Shown piece after piece: positions 33,518-40,685 of a stretch of 64,000 nucleotides of DNA (position 1 is its first letter; the number at the start of each line of letters is the position of its first letter). The DNA comes from CADEEX01 sp964577955. Its GTDB lineage: Bacteria > Acidobacteriota > Vicinamibacteria > Vicinamibacterales > CAVVIG01. The position numbers were made by a program, and so were the translations under genes. The DNA is taken from contig CAZOAZ010000024.1 in the NCBI GenBank assembly GCA_964577955.1, forward strand, positions 1 to 64,000. Direction: 5' to 3'. The notes under the pieces are model-generated. The model had not been told where the DNA came from. It was given only the letters and a program-made list of their open reading frames with translations, and made no database searches.

Positions 33518-34562
33518 GATCGGCGGCCAGCGCGTCGGCGCCCGGGAACCCCTGTTCGTGATCGCGGAGCTCGGCTTGAATCACGGCGGCTCGCTGTCCG
33601 CCGCCCTCGAGCTCGTCGACGCGGCCGCCGCGGCAGGCGCGTCGGCGATCAAGCTGCAAAGCTTCAGGGCCGAGGATCTCGTGGCGGCGAACTGTCCGGC
33701 GCCGGCGCACGTTCCGGAGACGTCACTGCGCGGCTTCTTCGCCCGCTTCGAACTCGATCGATCGGCGCACATCGCGATTCGCGATCGGGCCCGTGAGCGC
33801 GGCCTGAAGTTCGTCTCGACGCCGTTTTCGTGCGCCGCCGTCGACATGCTGGAAGACCTGGACGTCGACGCCATCAAGATCGCGAGCGGCGACCTGACCT
33901 ACGACGCGCTGATCGTCCGCGCCGCGCGGACCGGCCGGCCGCTGGTTCTCTCGACCGGGATGTCGACGCTGAACGAAGTCGCGCACGCGGTGTCGCTGGC
34001 GCGCGCCGAAGGGGCGCGGTTCCTGGCGCTGCTGCACTGTGTGTCGGCGTATCCGGTGCCCGAGGCCAGCCAGAACCTGCGCGCGATTCAGACGCTCGGG
34101 CGGATGTTCAACACGCCAGTCGGACTCTCCGATCACGCCGCGGACACGCTGCTGCTGCCGGCGGCGATCGCGCTCGGCGCATCGGTCTACGAACGCCACG
34201 TCATGCTCCCTGGCGGCGACGGTGTCGACGCCGCCGTGTCCAGCACGCCGGAACAGCTCGCGGCCATCGTCACGCTGGCGGCCCGCACCGAAGCGGCGCT
34301 CGGGCATGGCCGCCGCGAATGTCTGCCGGCCGAAGCCGTGAATCTGACCGCCAGCCGCCGCTCCCTGCATACCACGCGGGCGCTGCCGGCCGGCCACACC
34401 GTGACGGCGAACGACATTGCCGTCCTGAGACCCTCCCGCGGACTGTCGCCCTCGCTGCAGGACGACCTGGTCGGGACGGTTTTGACGCGCGCCGTCGAGG
34501 CCGGCGCGCCGTTTCTCGGCCATGACCTCGTCAACAGTCGGAGTCAACGTGGAGTCGCTTAA
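33507..34562 (+). CDS. NeuB/PseI-family nonulosonic acid synthase
   Basis: A 351-residue synthase that condenses phosphoenolpyruvate with a six-carbon sugar to a nine-carbon nonulosonate. The TIM barrel (about 1-275) has IAELGLNHGGS, AIKLQSF, KFVSTPFS, IASGDLTYDALI and LHCVSAYPVP. The C-terminal SAF (antifreeze-like) domain is at about 290-350. I cannot say whether it makes pseudaminic, legionaminic or another acid. ATG 33507 was chosen for the standard beginning of the barrel. Confidence 0.88.
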   Translation: MHCEIGGQRVGAREPLFVIAELGLNHGGSLSAALELVDAAAAAGASAIKLQSFRAEDLVAANCPAPAHVPETSLRGFFARFELDRSAHIAIRDRARERGLKFVSTPFSCAAVDMLEDLDVDAIKIASGDLTYDALIVRAARTGRPLVLSTGMSTLNEVAHAVSLARAEGARFLALLHCVSAYPVPEASQNLRAIQTLGRMFNTPVGLSDHAADTLLLPAAIALGASVYERHVMLPGGDGVDAAVSSTPEQLAAIVTLAARTEAALGHGRRECLPAEAVNLTASRRSLHTTRALPAGHTVTANDIAVLRPSRGLSPSLQDDLVGTVLTRAVEAGAPFLGHDLVNSRSQRGVA

Positions 34563-35559
34563 CGTCCTCATCACGGCGGCGTCGCGGCGCGTTCCTCTCG
34601 TTCGAGCGTTTCAGTCGGCGTTGCAGTCGTTCGGCCGTCGCGGCCGCGTCATCGTCACCGACGTGAATCCGCTGTCGCCGGCGGTGCACATCGCCGATCG
34701 CTGGTATCACGTGCCGCTCGCGACTTCGCCCGACTATCTCGACGCGATTGCCGGCATCTGCGACGGCGAGGGCATCGGCCTGATCGTTCCGACCATCGAC
34801 GACGAACTCGAGCTGTTCGGCCGGGCCGCCGACTGGTTGTGGTCGCGAGGCGTGCGCGTCGCGGTGTCGCCCGAGCCGACCAGCCGGATCTGCAACGACA
34901 AGCTGCTGACCTGTCAGCACCTCCGCTCGCTCGGCATCCCTGCCGCCGAAAGCCGGCTACCCGGCGAACTGCCCGCGGCGCCCGGATTCCCGCTCTTCAT
35001 CAAGCCGCGGTTCGGGCGCGGCGGGGTGGGCGCGTTTGCGATTCGCGGCCAGAAGGATCTCGAGTTCTTCCGCGGCTATGTGCCGACGCCGGTCATCCAG
35101 GAGTACCTCGACGGTCCGGAATACACGATCGACGTGCTGTGTGACTTCTCGCACCGGCCGATCTCGATCGTCCCGCGCGAGCGCGTCGTCGTGCGCTCAG
35201 GCGTGACCGACCGCGGCCGCACGGTGCGCGATGAATCGCTCATCGAGCTCGCCGAGGACGTCGCGGGCATCCTGCCGTTCTGCGGCGCGGCCAACATCCA
35301 GTGCCGCGTCGTCAACGGCGTGCCCACGGTGTTCGAAATCAACCCGCGTTTTTCCGGCGGCATTCCGCTGACGATTGCCGCGGGCGCCGACTTTCCGGCG
35401 ATGCTCGTCGAGCTCGCGCTCGGCAAGCGCCTGGCGCCGCGGATCGGCCGCTTCCGCGACGACATGTGGATGACCAGCTACGAGACGTCGGTGTTTGTCG
35501 CGGCCTCGGAACTCGAGGAGGGCCGCATGCCGCCGCTGCTGATGGGAGACGTCGCGTGA
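34549..35559 (+). CDS. ATP-grasp ligase (carbamoyl-phosphate-synthase-like)
   Basis: A 336-residue ATP-grasp protein: FPLFIKPRFGRGGVGAF is the ATP-binding lysine/glycine loop, QEYLDGPEYTIDVLCD the second, and FEINPRFSGG the metal-binding Asn/Arg region. It would join an amino acid or acid to an amine on the sugar. GTG 34549 has GGAG at 34540-34543. ATG 34522 is an alternative that would enlarge the overlap with the NeuB-like gene. Such genes occur in legionaminic/pseudaminic modification loci. Confidence 0.82.
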   Translation: MESLNVLITAASRRVPLVRAFQSALQSFGRRGRVIVTDVNPLSPAVHIADRWYHVPLATSPDYLDAIAGICDGEGIGLIVPTIDDELELFGRAADWLWSRGVRVAVSPEPTSRICNDKLLTCQHLRSLGIPAAESRLPGELPAAPGFPLFIKPRFGRGGVGAFAIRGQKDLEFFRGYVPTPVIQEYLDGPEYTIDVLCDFSHRPISIVPRERVVVRSGVTDRGRTVRDESLIELAEDVAGILPFCGAANIQCRVVNGVPTVFEINPRFSGGIPLTIAAGADFPAMLVELALGKRLAPRIGRFRDDMWMTSYETSVFVAASELEEGRMPPLLMGDVA

Positions 35560-36254
35560 GTCAGGCCGTCATCATCCTTCAGGCCCGCATGGCGTCGACC
35601 CGGCTGCCGGGCAAGGTGCTCGAGCCGATTGGCGCGCGCACGCTGCTGGCGCACTGCATCGCGCGGCTGAAGCTCGGATCGGCGGCGCCGGTCATGCTGG
35701 CGACGACCACCAACCGCGAAGACGACTGTCTCGTGGCGGCGGCGGCGCCGTACGGCATTCCGGTCTTCCGCGGATCGAACGAGAACGTGCTGCTGCGCTA
35801 CGTCCACGCCGCGCGCTCGATGGGCGCGCGCTACGTCGTGCGCGCGACCGCCGACAATCCGGCGATTGACATCGACGGACCGGAGCGCGTGCTCCGCGAC
35901 CTGCGGCGGTTCGGCGTCGACTACGTCGTCGAGGACGGGCTGCCGTATGGCGGCTGCGTCGAGGGGATGACGACCGACGCCCTCAATCGCGCGGCGCTGC
36001 TCGCGGCGGACCCCGCCGATCGTGAACACGTGACCACGTTGATTCGCCGCGATCTCGCGCACTTCAACCCGCTCATCACCAAGGCTCCCGCCGCCGTCTG
36101 GCGTCCTGATCTCCGCATCACCGTCGACACGCCGCAGGACCTGGCGTTCATGCGCGATCTCGCGGTCCGCCTCGGCGGCTGGGCGTCCGAACCGGAACTC
36201 GCGCGGATCATCCGCGCCATCGACGCGCGGGGCGTCGAGGCCAAGGTCGCGTGA
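35556..36254 (+). CDS. SpsF-type cytidylyltransferase
   Basis: A 232-residue nucleotidyltransferase of the SpsF/CMP-sugar synthase type: VIILQARMASTRLPGKVL at the N-terminus, VVRATADNPAIDID in the centre and RITVDTPQDLAFM near the end. It is the likely CMP-nonulosonate synthase of this operon. GTG 35556 overlaps the previous stop, and its stop overlaps the GTG of motA by four bases. Confidence 0.85.
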   Translation: MSQAVIILQARMASTRLPGKVLEPIGARTLLAHCIARLKLGSAAPVMLATTTNREDDCLVAAAAPYGIPVFRGSNENVLLRYVHAARSMGARYVVRATADNPAIDIDGPERVLRDLRRFGVDYVVEDGLPYGGCVEGMTTDALNRAALLAADPADREHVTTLIRRDLAHFNPLITKAPAAVWRPDLRITVDTPQDLAFMRDLAVRLGGWASEPELARIIRAIDARGVEAKVA

Positions 36255-37054
36255 AGAAGCGGCCGTTTTTCAAACGCCTCGATTGGGCGATCGTGTTGGG
36301 CGTGCCGGTGGCGCTCGCCATCGTGCTGCTCGCGCAGCGGCTCGAGGGCGCGCCCGTCCGGGCGCTCTGGCAACCGACCGCGGCGCTCGTCGTGTTCGGC
36401 GGGACGCTGGCGGCCATCGTGGTCAGCTATCCGCCCGAGTTGGTGCGGCGCACGGCGATCGCACTCCGCGACGTCTGCCTGTCGAGCGTTGAACCGATCG
36501 AGCCGGTGCTGGCCCAGCTCCTGTCGTACTCGCAGACGGCGCGGCGCAAGGGACTGATCGCCCTCGAAGCCGAAATCGAACGTGCGAGCCCGGCGTTCCT
36601 GAAGACCGCCCTCAACCTGGCCGTCGACGGCACGTCGGCCAAGGTGGCGCGGCAGATTCTCGAAGCGGAGAGCGATGCCAGGCGCGAACACGCCGAGGCG
36701 CCCGCCGAGGTTCTCGAGACCGCCGCCGGCTATTCGCCGACGCTCGGCATTCTTGGCGCGGTGCTCGGTCTGATCCACGTGATGCAGAGCCTCAGCGATC
36801 CATCCAAGCTGGGTAGCGGCATTGCCGTCGCGTTCGTGGCGACGGTGTACGGCGTCGGCGCGGCCAATCTGCTGCTGCTGCCGCTGGCCACGAGAATCCG
36901 CGGCCGGGCGCGCCAGAACGCCATCAACCGGGAAGTGATCATCGAAGGGATGTCGGCGGTTCAGGAAGGCGTGAACCCCCGGCTCCTCGAGCAGCGCCTG
37001 CGCGGTTTCATCGCCGCGGGTCAGACGCCGGCCGCCCCGAAGAAGGTGGCCTAG
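36251..37054 (+). CDS. motA: Flagellar motor stator protein MotA
   Basis: MotA forms the ion channel of the stator with MotB. The 267-residue protein has four membrane segments (about 12-30, 38-56, 155-177, 192-214) with the motifs WQPTAALVVFGGTLAAI, GYSPTLGILGAVLGLIHVM and GIAVAFVATVYGVG. It lies inside the sugar operon with a four-base overlap to the cytidylyltransferase gene. A second motA starts at 63860. Confidence 0.94.
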   Translation: MKKRPFFKRLDWAIVLGVPVALAIVLLAQRLEGAPVRALWQPTAALVVFGGTLAAIVVSYPPELVRRTAIALRDVCLSSVEPIEPVLAQLLSYSQTARRKGLIALEAEIERASPAFLKTALNLAVDGTSAKVARQILEAESDARREHAEAPAEVLETAAGYSPTLGILGAVLGLIHVMQSLSDPSKLGSGIAVAFVATVYGVGAANLLLLPLATRIRGRARQNAINREVIIEGMSAVQEGVNPRLLEQRLRGFIAAGQTPAAPKKVA

Positions 37055-37801
37055 ATGCGGACCCTCAGCCAGCGCCACATCCGGCGGCGGCCCTCGCACG
37101 AGCGGTGGCTGGTGTCGTACGCCGACTTCATCACGCTGCTGTTCGCGTTCTTCGCGACGCTCTACGCGATCTCGAAAGTCGACGCCGAGAAGCTGACGAC
37201 CGTGGCGCAGGCGATGGAGAAGGCCTTCGACGATTCCGCGAAGAGCCGCGAACGCGCCGCCCGGGTGCCGGAAGAAGTCGCGAAGAACCTGCCGCCCGAC
37301 GACACCGAACAGTCGAGCGAGGAAGTGCGCGAGATGATTTCGAAAGCGTTGGCCGAGGAACTGGCGGCCGAACACTTGCGCTTGAGCCTCGATCGGCGCG
37401 GCGTCACGTTGTCGATTCCCGAAGCCGGCACGTTCGGCGTCGGCCGCGACGAACTGTCGGACGGCGCCCAGGCCCTGGTCGAGCGAGTCGCGACGACGTT
37501 GAGCCGCTTTCCCAACAACGTCCGCGTCGAGGGTCATACCGACGACGTGCCGATCCATACGGCGCGCTTCCAGTCGAACTGGGATCTCTCGGCCGCGCGC
37601 GCCAGCCGCGTCGTGGAATTCCTGATCAACCGCGGACTGCAGCCGGCGCGCCTGTCCGCCACCGGCTACGGCGAATTCCACCCGCTGACGCCCAATACCT
37701 CGGCGGCGGCGCGCGCCAGCAACCGGCGGATTGATCTCGTCATTCTGAACGCGAAGACGACGACTGCAGAGGAACCGGCGGGAGCCGGTCAGACGCCATG
37801 A
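37055..37801 (+). CDS. motB: Flagellar motor stator protein MotB
   Basis: A 248-residue MotB: a basic N-terminus, one membrane helix carrying the ion-binding aspartate D24 (SYADFITLLFAF), a plug region, and a C-terminal OmpA-like peptidoglycan-binding domain (about 120-235; VRVEGHTDDVPI, NWDLSAARASRVVEFL). The helix alone cannot decide whether the ion is H+ or Na+. Its stop overlaps the next gene (dehydratase) by four bases. Confidence 0.95.
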   Translation: MRTLSQRHIRRRPSHERWLVSYADFITLLFAFFATLYAISKVDAEKLTTVAQAMEKAFDDSAKSRERAARVPEEVAKNLPPDDTEQSSEEVREMISKALAEELAAEHLRLSLDRRGVTLSIPEAGTFGVGRDELSDGAQALVERVATTLSRFPNNVRVEGHTDDVPIHTARFQSNWDLSAARASRVVEFLINRGLQPARLSATGYGEFHPLTPNTSAAARASNRRIDLVILNAKTTTAEEPAGAGQTP

Positions 37802-39096
37802 TCACCATGACCCACGAAGAACAGGAATTGCTGCTCGGCCGCCGGGTCGAGCCGCTGCTGACCGACGCCGACACGAAGATGTTCGCCGGATGCGTCTGCC
37901 TCATCACCGGCGCCGGCGGCACGGTCGGCGCCGAACTGGCGCGGCAGATCGCGGCGTGCCGGCCGAAGCGGCTGGTGCTGCTCGACAACTCCGAGTACGC
38001 GCTGTTCCGCATCGAGCAGACGATTCGCGAGCTGGCGCCCGAGGCGACGCTCGAACTCGCGCTCTGCGACATCACGCGCGCGTCCTCGGTGCTGCGGATC
38101 ATGCGCCGCTTCTCGCCGGATCTCGTGTTCCACGCGGCGGCATACAAGCACGTGACGATGGCCGAGCGCGACATCTGCGCCGCGGCCCGCGTCAACGTCC
38201 TCGGCACCAGCGTGGTCCTCGCGGCGGCACGCCGCGTCGGGGCCCGGTTCGTGCTGATCTCGACCGACAAAGCGGCCGCGCCGCACAGCGTCATGGGCGC
38301 GACCAAGCGCCTCGCCGAAATGGTCACCCTCGACGCCGATGAAGATCTCGCCATGCGTCCGATCGTCGTCCGCTTCGGCAACGTGCTCGCGAGCAGCGGC
38401 AGCTTCGTCGAAGTGATGCGCGAGCGCGTGCGCGAAGGCAAACCGATTCTCGTCACCGATCCCGAAGCCACGCGCTTCTTCATGACGGTCGCCGAAGCCG
38501 CCTCGCTGGTGATGAAGGCGACGACCATCGCCCGCGGCGGCGAAACATTCTGGCTGGACATGGGGCCGCAGGTCCGCATCGGCGATCTCGCCGATCGGCT
38601 GCTGAAGGCGGCGATCCGGCAGGGACTGCCGCCGGTGCCGATTGAAACGATCGGTCTCAGGCCAGGCGAGAAGATGGTCGAACAGCTGGCCGCGCAGGGC
38701 ATCGGTCTCGAACGGACCGAGCATCCGCGGGTCTTCGTCGCCCATCAGGCGCTCAGCCGGACGACGATGGCGGGCACCTGGATTGGCGCCCTGCGCCGCG
38801 CGGTTTCGCGCGACGACGCCTACGGCGTCATGACGACGTTGACCGTCGTGGTGCGCGACTTCGTGCCGAGCGCGCAGGCCTGGGAGCTTGCCCGGGAGCA
38901 GCGCGCTGCCGCCGTCGAGCAGGCCCGCGCCATCCGCCCGATGGCGCCACGCCGGCGTCCGCAGCCGGCCAGGCCCGCCGTCACACCGCGCCTCCGCGAA
39001 GGGGTGTTCGGTTCGGTGACCACGAGCGTGCGTACGGCGCCCGGCACCGGCGTCGCCTCGATTCTTCCGATGCGACGACGCGCTGACACCGCGTAA
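37798..39096 (+). CDS. CapD/PseB-type UDP-sugar 4,6-dehydratase (SDR)
   Basis: A 432-residue extended SDR of the polysaccharide-biosynthesis CapD family. The NAD(P) loop is ITGAGGTVGAELARQ, followed by HAAAYKHVTMAE, STDKAA and VMGATKR. In place of the catalytic Tyr-xxx-Lys it has Met-xxx-Lys, as in the S-M-K enzymes of the WbpM type, but there is no membrane domain. It probably dehydrates UDP-GlcNAc as a first step of the sugar pathway. The last 60 residues are basic, proline-rich and probably disordered. ATG 37798 overlaps motB; ATG 37807 is possible. Confidence 0.85.
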   Translation: MITMTHEEQELLLGRRVEPLLTDADTKMFAGCVCLITGAGGTVGAELARQIAACRPKRLVLLDNSEYALFRIEQTIRELAPEATLELALCDITRASSVLRIMRRFSPDLVFHAAAYKHVTMAERDICAAARVNVLGTSVVLAAARRVGARFVLISTDKAAAPHSVMGATKRLAEMVTLDADEDLAMRPIVVRFGNVLASSGSFVEVMRERVREGKPILVTDPEATRFFMTVAEAASLVMKATTIARGGETFWLDMGPQVRIGDLADRLLKAAIRQGLPPVPIETIGLRPGEKMVEQLAAQGIGLERTEHPRVFVAHQALSRTTMAGTWIGALRRAVSRDDAYGVMTTLTVVVRDFVPSAQAWELAREQRAAAVEQARAIRPMAPRRRPQPARPAVTPRLREGVFGSVTTSVRTAPGTGVASILPMRRRADTA

Positions 39097-39108
39097 CGGG
39101 GCCGCACC

Positions 39109-39292
39109 GGTGCGTGGTGGTCGGTGCACGGTGCACGGTGCAGGTGCATCGTGCAGGGTGCTTGGTGCACGGTGCGTGTAAAGCGCCCGTCGTTTCTGAA
39201 TTAGTGGTGCGCTTTGCACGCACCTCGCACCTTGTCACCCCGCACCGAGCACCAGCACCCTGCACCCTGCACTGTGCACTGCGCACCGCCGT
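39109..39292. repeat. Intergenic inverted heptamer-repeat element (site 3)
   Basis: The 340-base gap 39097-39436 is dominated by this repeat. About 39109-39177 repeats GGTGCNN with a 7-base period (GGTGCAC, GGTGCAC, GGTGCA, GGTGCAT and so on). About 39215-39292 repeats the complement GCACCNN. The unrelated-looking centre (about 39178-39214) has CGTTTCTGAATTAGTGG, which resembles CGTTCTTGATGAGCGG in the centre of site 1. No gene or promoter is seen in 39293-39436. Confidence 0.8.
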
Positions 39293-39436
39293 GTCGGCGC
39301 GCCGTCAGCGCGACGGCGGTCTGGACGGAGCCGCGACACGCACTCCCGCCGACTCGCCTAATTCATTGGGAAAAACGCGGATCGTGCGCTCGATGGCTGC
39401 GGTTGGGGTGGAGCACACGTCTTGCAAAACCCTGGC

Positions 39437-40447
39437 ATGGACTTCCATATGGCGATTCAGGACTCGCTCCTTGTCACCGGCGCCGACGGCTACGTCGGCC
39501 AACGCCTGCTCGCCCGGCTCGGCGGTGACTTCGACGTCGTGGGTCTCAGCCGCAGCGGCAGGGCCGCGCTGACGTGCGACCTCGCCGACGAGGCTGCGCT
39601 CCGCGCGATTGCCGCCGAGGGCACGCCCGCCGCGATCGTGCACGCCGCCGGCAACAAGAACATCAGCGCCTGCGAGCGCGCGCCGGAGCTCGCCTACGAA
39701 TCCAACGTCACGACGCTGCTGAACCTGATGAAGGTCTGGCCGGACGTGCCGGTGCTGTACATCTCGACCGACTACGTCTTCCCTGGGACCGACGGACGCT
39801 ACGCGGAAAGCGCCGCGACCGCGCCCAGTACCGTCTACGGACTGTCGAAGCTCTGCGCCGAGGGCAGCGGCCGCCTGCTCGGACCCCGCACGTTCACGAG
39901 CATTCGCGTCAGCGCGCTCTATGACGAATCGGCGACCTTCCTCGCGTTCCTGGCGAAGGAATTGACCGCCGGCCGTGCGGTCGAGTGCTTCTCGGATGCG
40001 TTCTATTCGCCGACCTACTTCGAAGATTTTGCCGGCGCCATCGCGCAGCTCCTCGTCGCACCGGAGCGGCCGCCGGTCGTCCACGTCGCTGGCCCGCGGG
40101 TCAGCCGCTACGAGTTCGCGCGGCAGTACGCCGCGGCCTTCGGCTTCGCCGACGAGCTGATTCGCCCGGCCGAGCGCGGCGCCGGGTCGACACTGTTTCC
40201 CGACCTGTCGCTCGTGACGCCGATTGCCGACTCGCGCCTCAATTTTTCCGCAACCACACACGACACGGCCCTTGCTCAGATCGCTATGGGAGGCCAGCTT
40301 GACGATTCTCGAACCGTATCGCCACTTCTCCGATTCCCGCGGCTCGATGCTCGGGGTCATCAACGACGGCAAGTGGGAGGAGATCAACTTCGTCGAGACC
40401 GCAGCCGGACAGGTGCGCGGCGGTCACTATCATCGCGACACGCGTGA
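39437..40447 (+). CDS. RmlD-like NAD-dependent sugar epimerase/reductase
   Basis: An SDR of 336 residues as read. The N-terminus has LLVTGADGYVGQRLLARL, then HAAGNKNISACERAPE, YISTDYVFPGTDG and the catalytic pair YGLSK. It is like dTDP-4-dehydrorhamnose reductases. The frame runs 149 bases into the cupin gene, and the final 45 residues are Arg/Asp-rich and unlike the family. The real end is probably near 40300, where a TGA in another frame would overlap the cupin start, so a frameshift or sequencing error is possible. The start is uncertain (ATG 39437 or 39449). Confidence 0.75.
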   Translation: MDFHMAIQDSLLVTGADGYVGQRLLARLGGDFDVVGLSRSGRAALTCDLADEAALRAIAAEGTPAAIVHAAGNKNISACERAPELAYESNVTTLLNLMKVWPDVPVLYISTDYVFPGTDGRYAESAATAPSTVYGLSKLCAEGSGRLLGPRTFTSIRVSALYDESATFLAFLAKELTAGRAVECFSDAFYSPTYFEDFAGAIAQLLVAPERPPVVHVAGPRVSRYEFARQYAAAFGFADELIRPAERGAGSTLFPDLSLVTPIADSRLNFSATTHDTALAQIAMGGQLDDSRTVSPLLRFPRLDARGHQRRQVGGDQLRRDRSRTGARRSLSSRHA

Positions 40448-40673
40448 GCTGTTCCTGATCATCAGCGGCACCCTCAAGGTCCGGATCAAGCCGGTCAAGG
40501 GCCGCAAGACCACCGAACAGACCTTCTACGGTGGCAGCATCTTCGTCATCGAGCCGGGTGAAGTGCACTGGTTCGAAACCATTTCCGACTGCACCTGGAT
40601 CAACGTTCTGTCGAAGCGCTTCAACGCAAGCGCGCCCGACCTGATTTCCGTCCCTGCACAAATCGCTGCGTAA
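40299..40673 (+). CDS. Cupin-fold sugar-modifying protein
   Basis: A 124-residue single cupin barrel: GGHYHRDTRELFLIISGTLKV (the first metal-type motif, ending near residue 60) and FVIEPGEVHWFETI (the second). Similar small cupins act as sugar isomerases or epimerases in deoxysugar pathways. The start is probably TTG 40299, with GGGAGG at 40288-40293. Just downstream is a strong AAAGGAG before the radical SAM gene. Confidence 0.75.
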   Translation: MTILEPYRHFSDSRGSMLGVINDGKWEEINFVETAAGQVRGGHYHRDTRELFLIISGTLKVRIKPVKGRKTTEQTFYGGSIFVIEPGEVHWFETISDCTWINVLSKRFNASAPDLISVPAQIAA

Positions 40674-40685
40674 AGGAGCTGAGTG

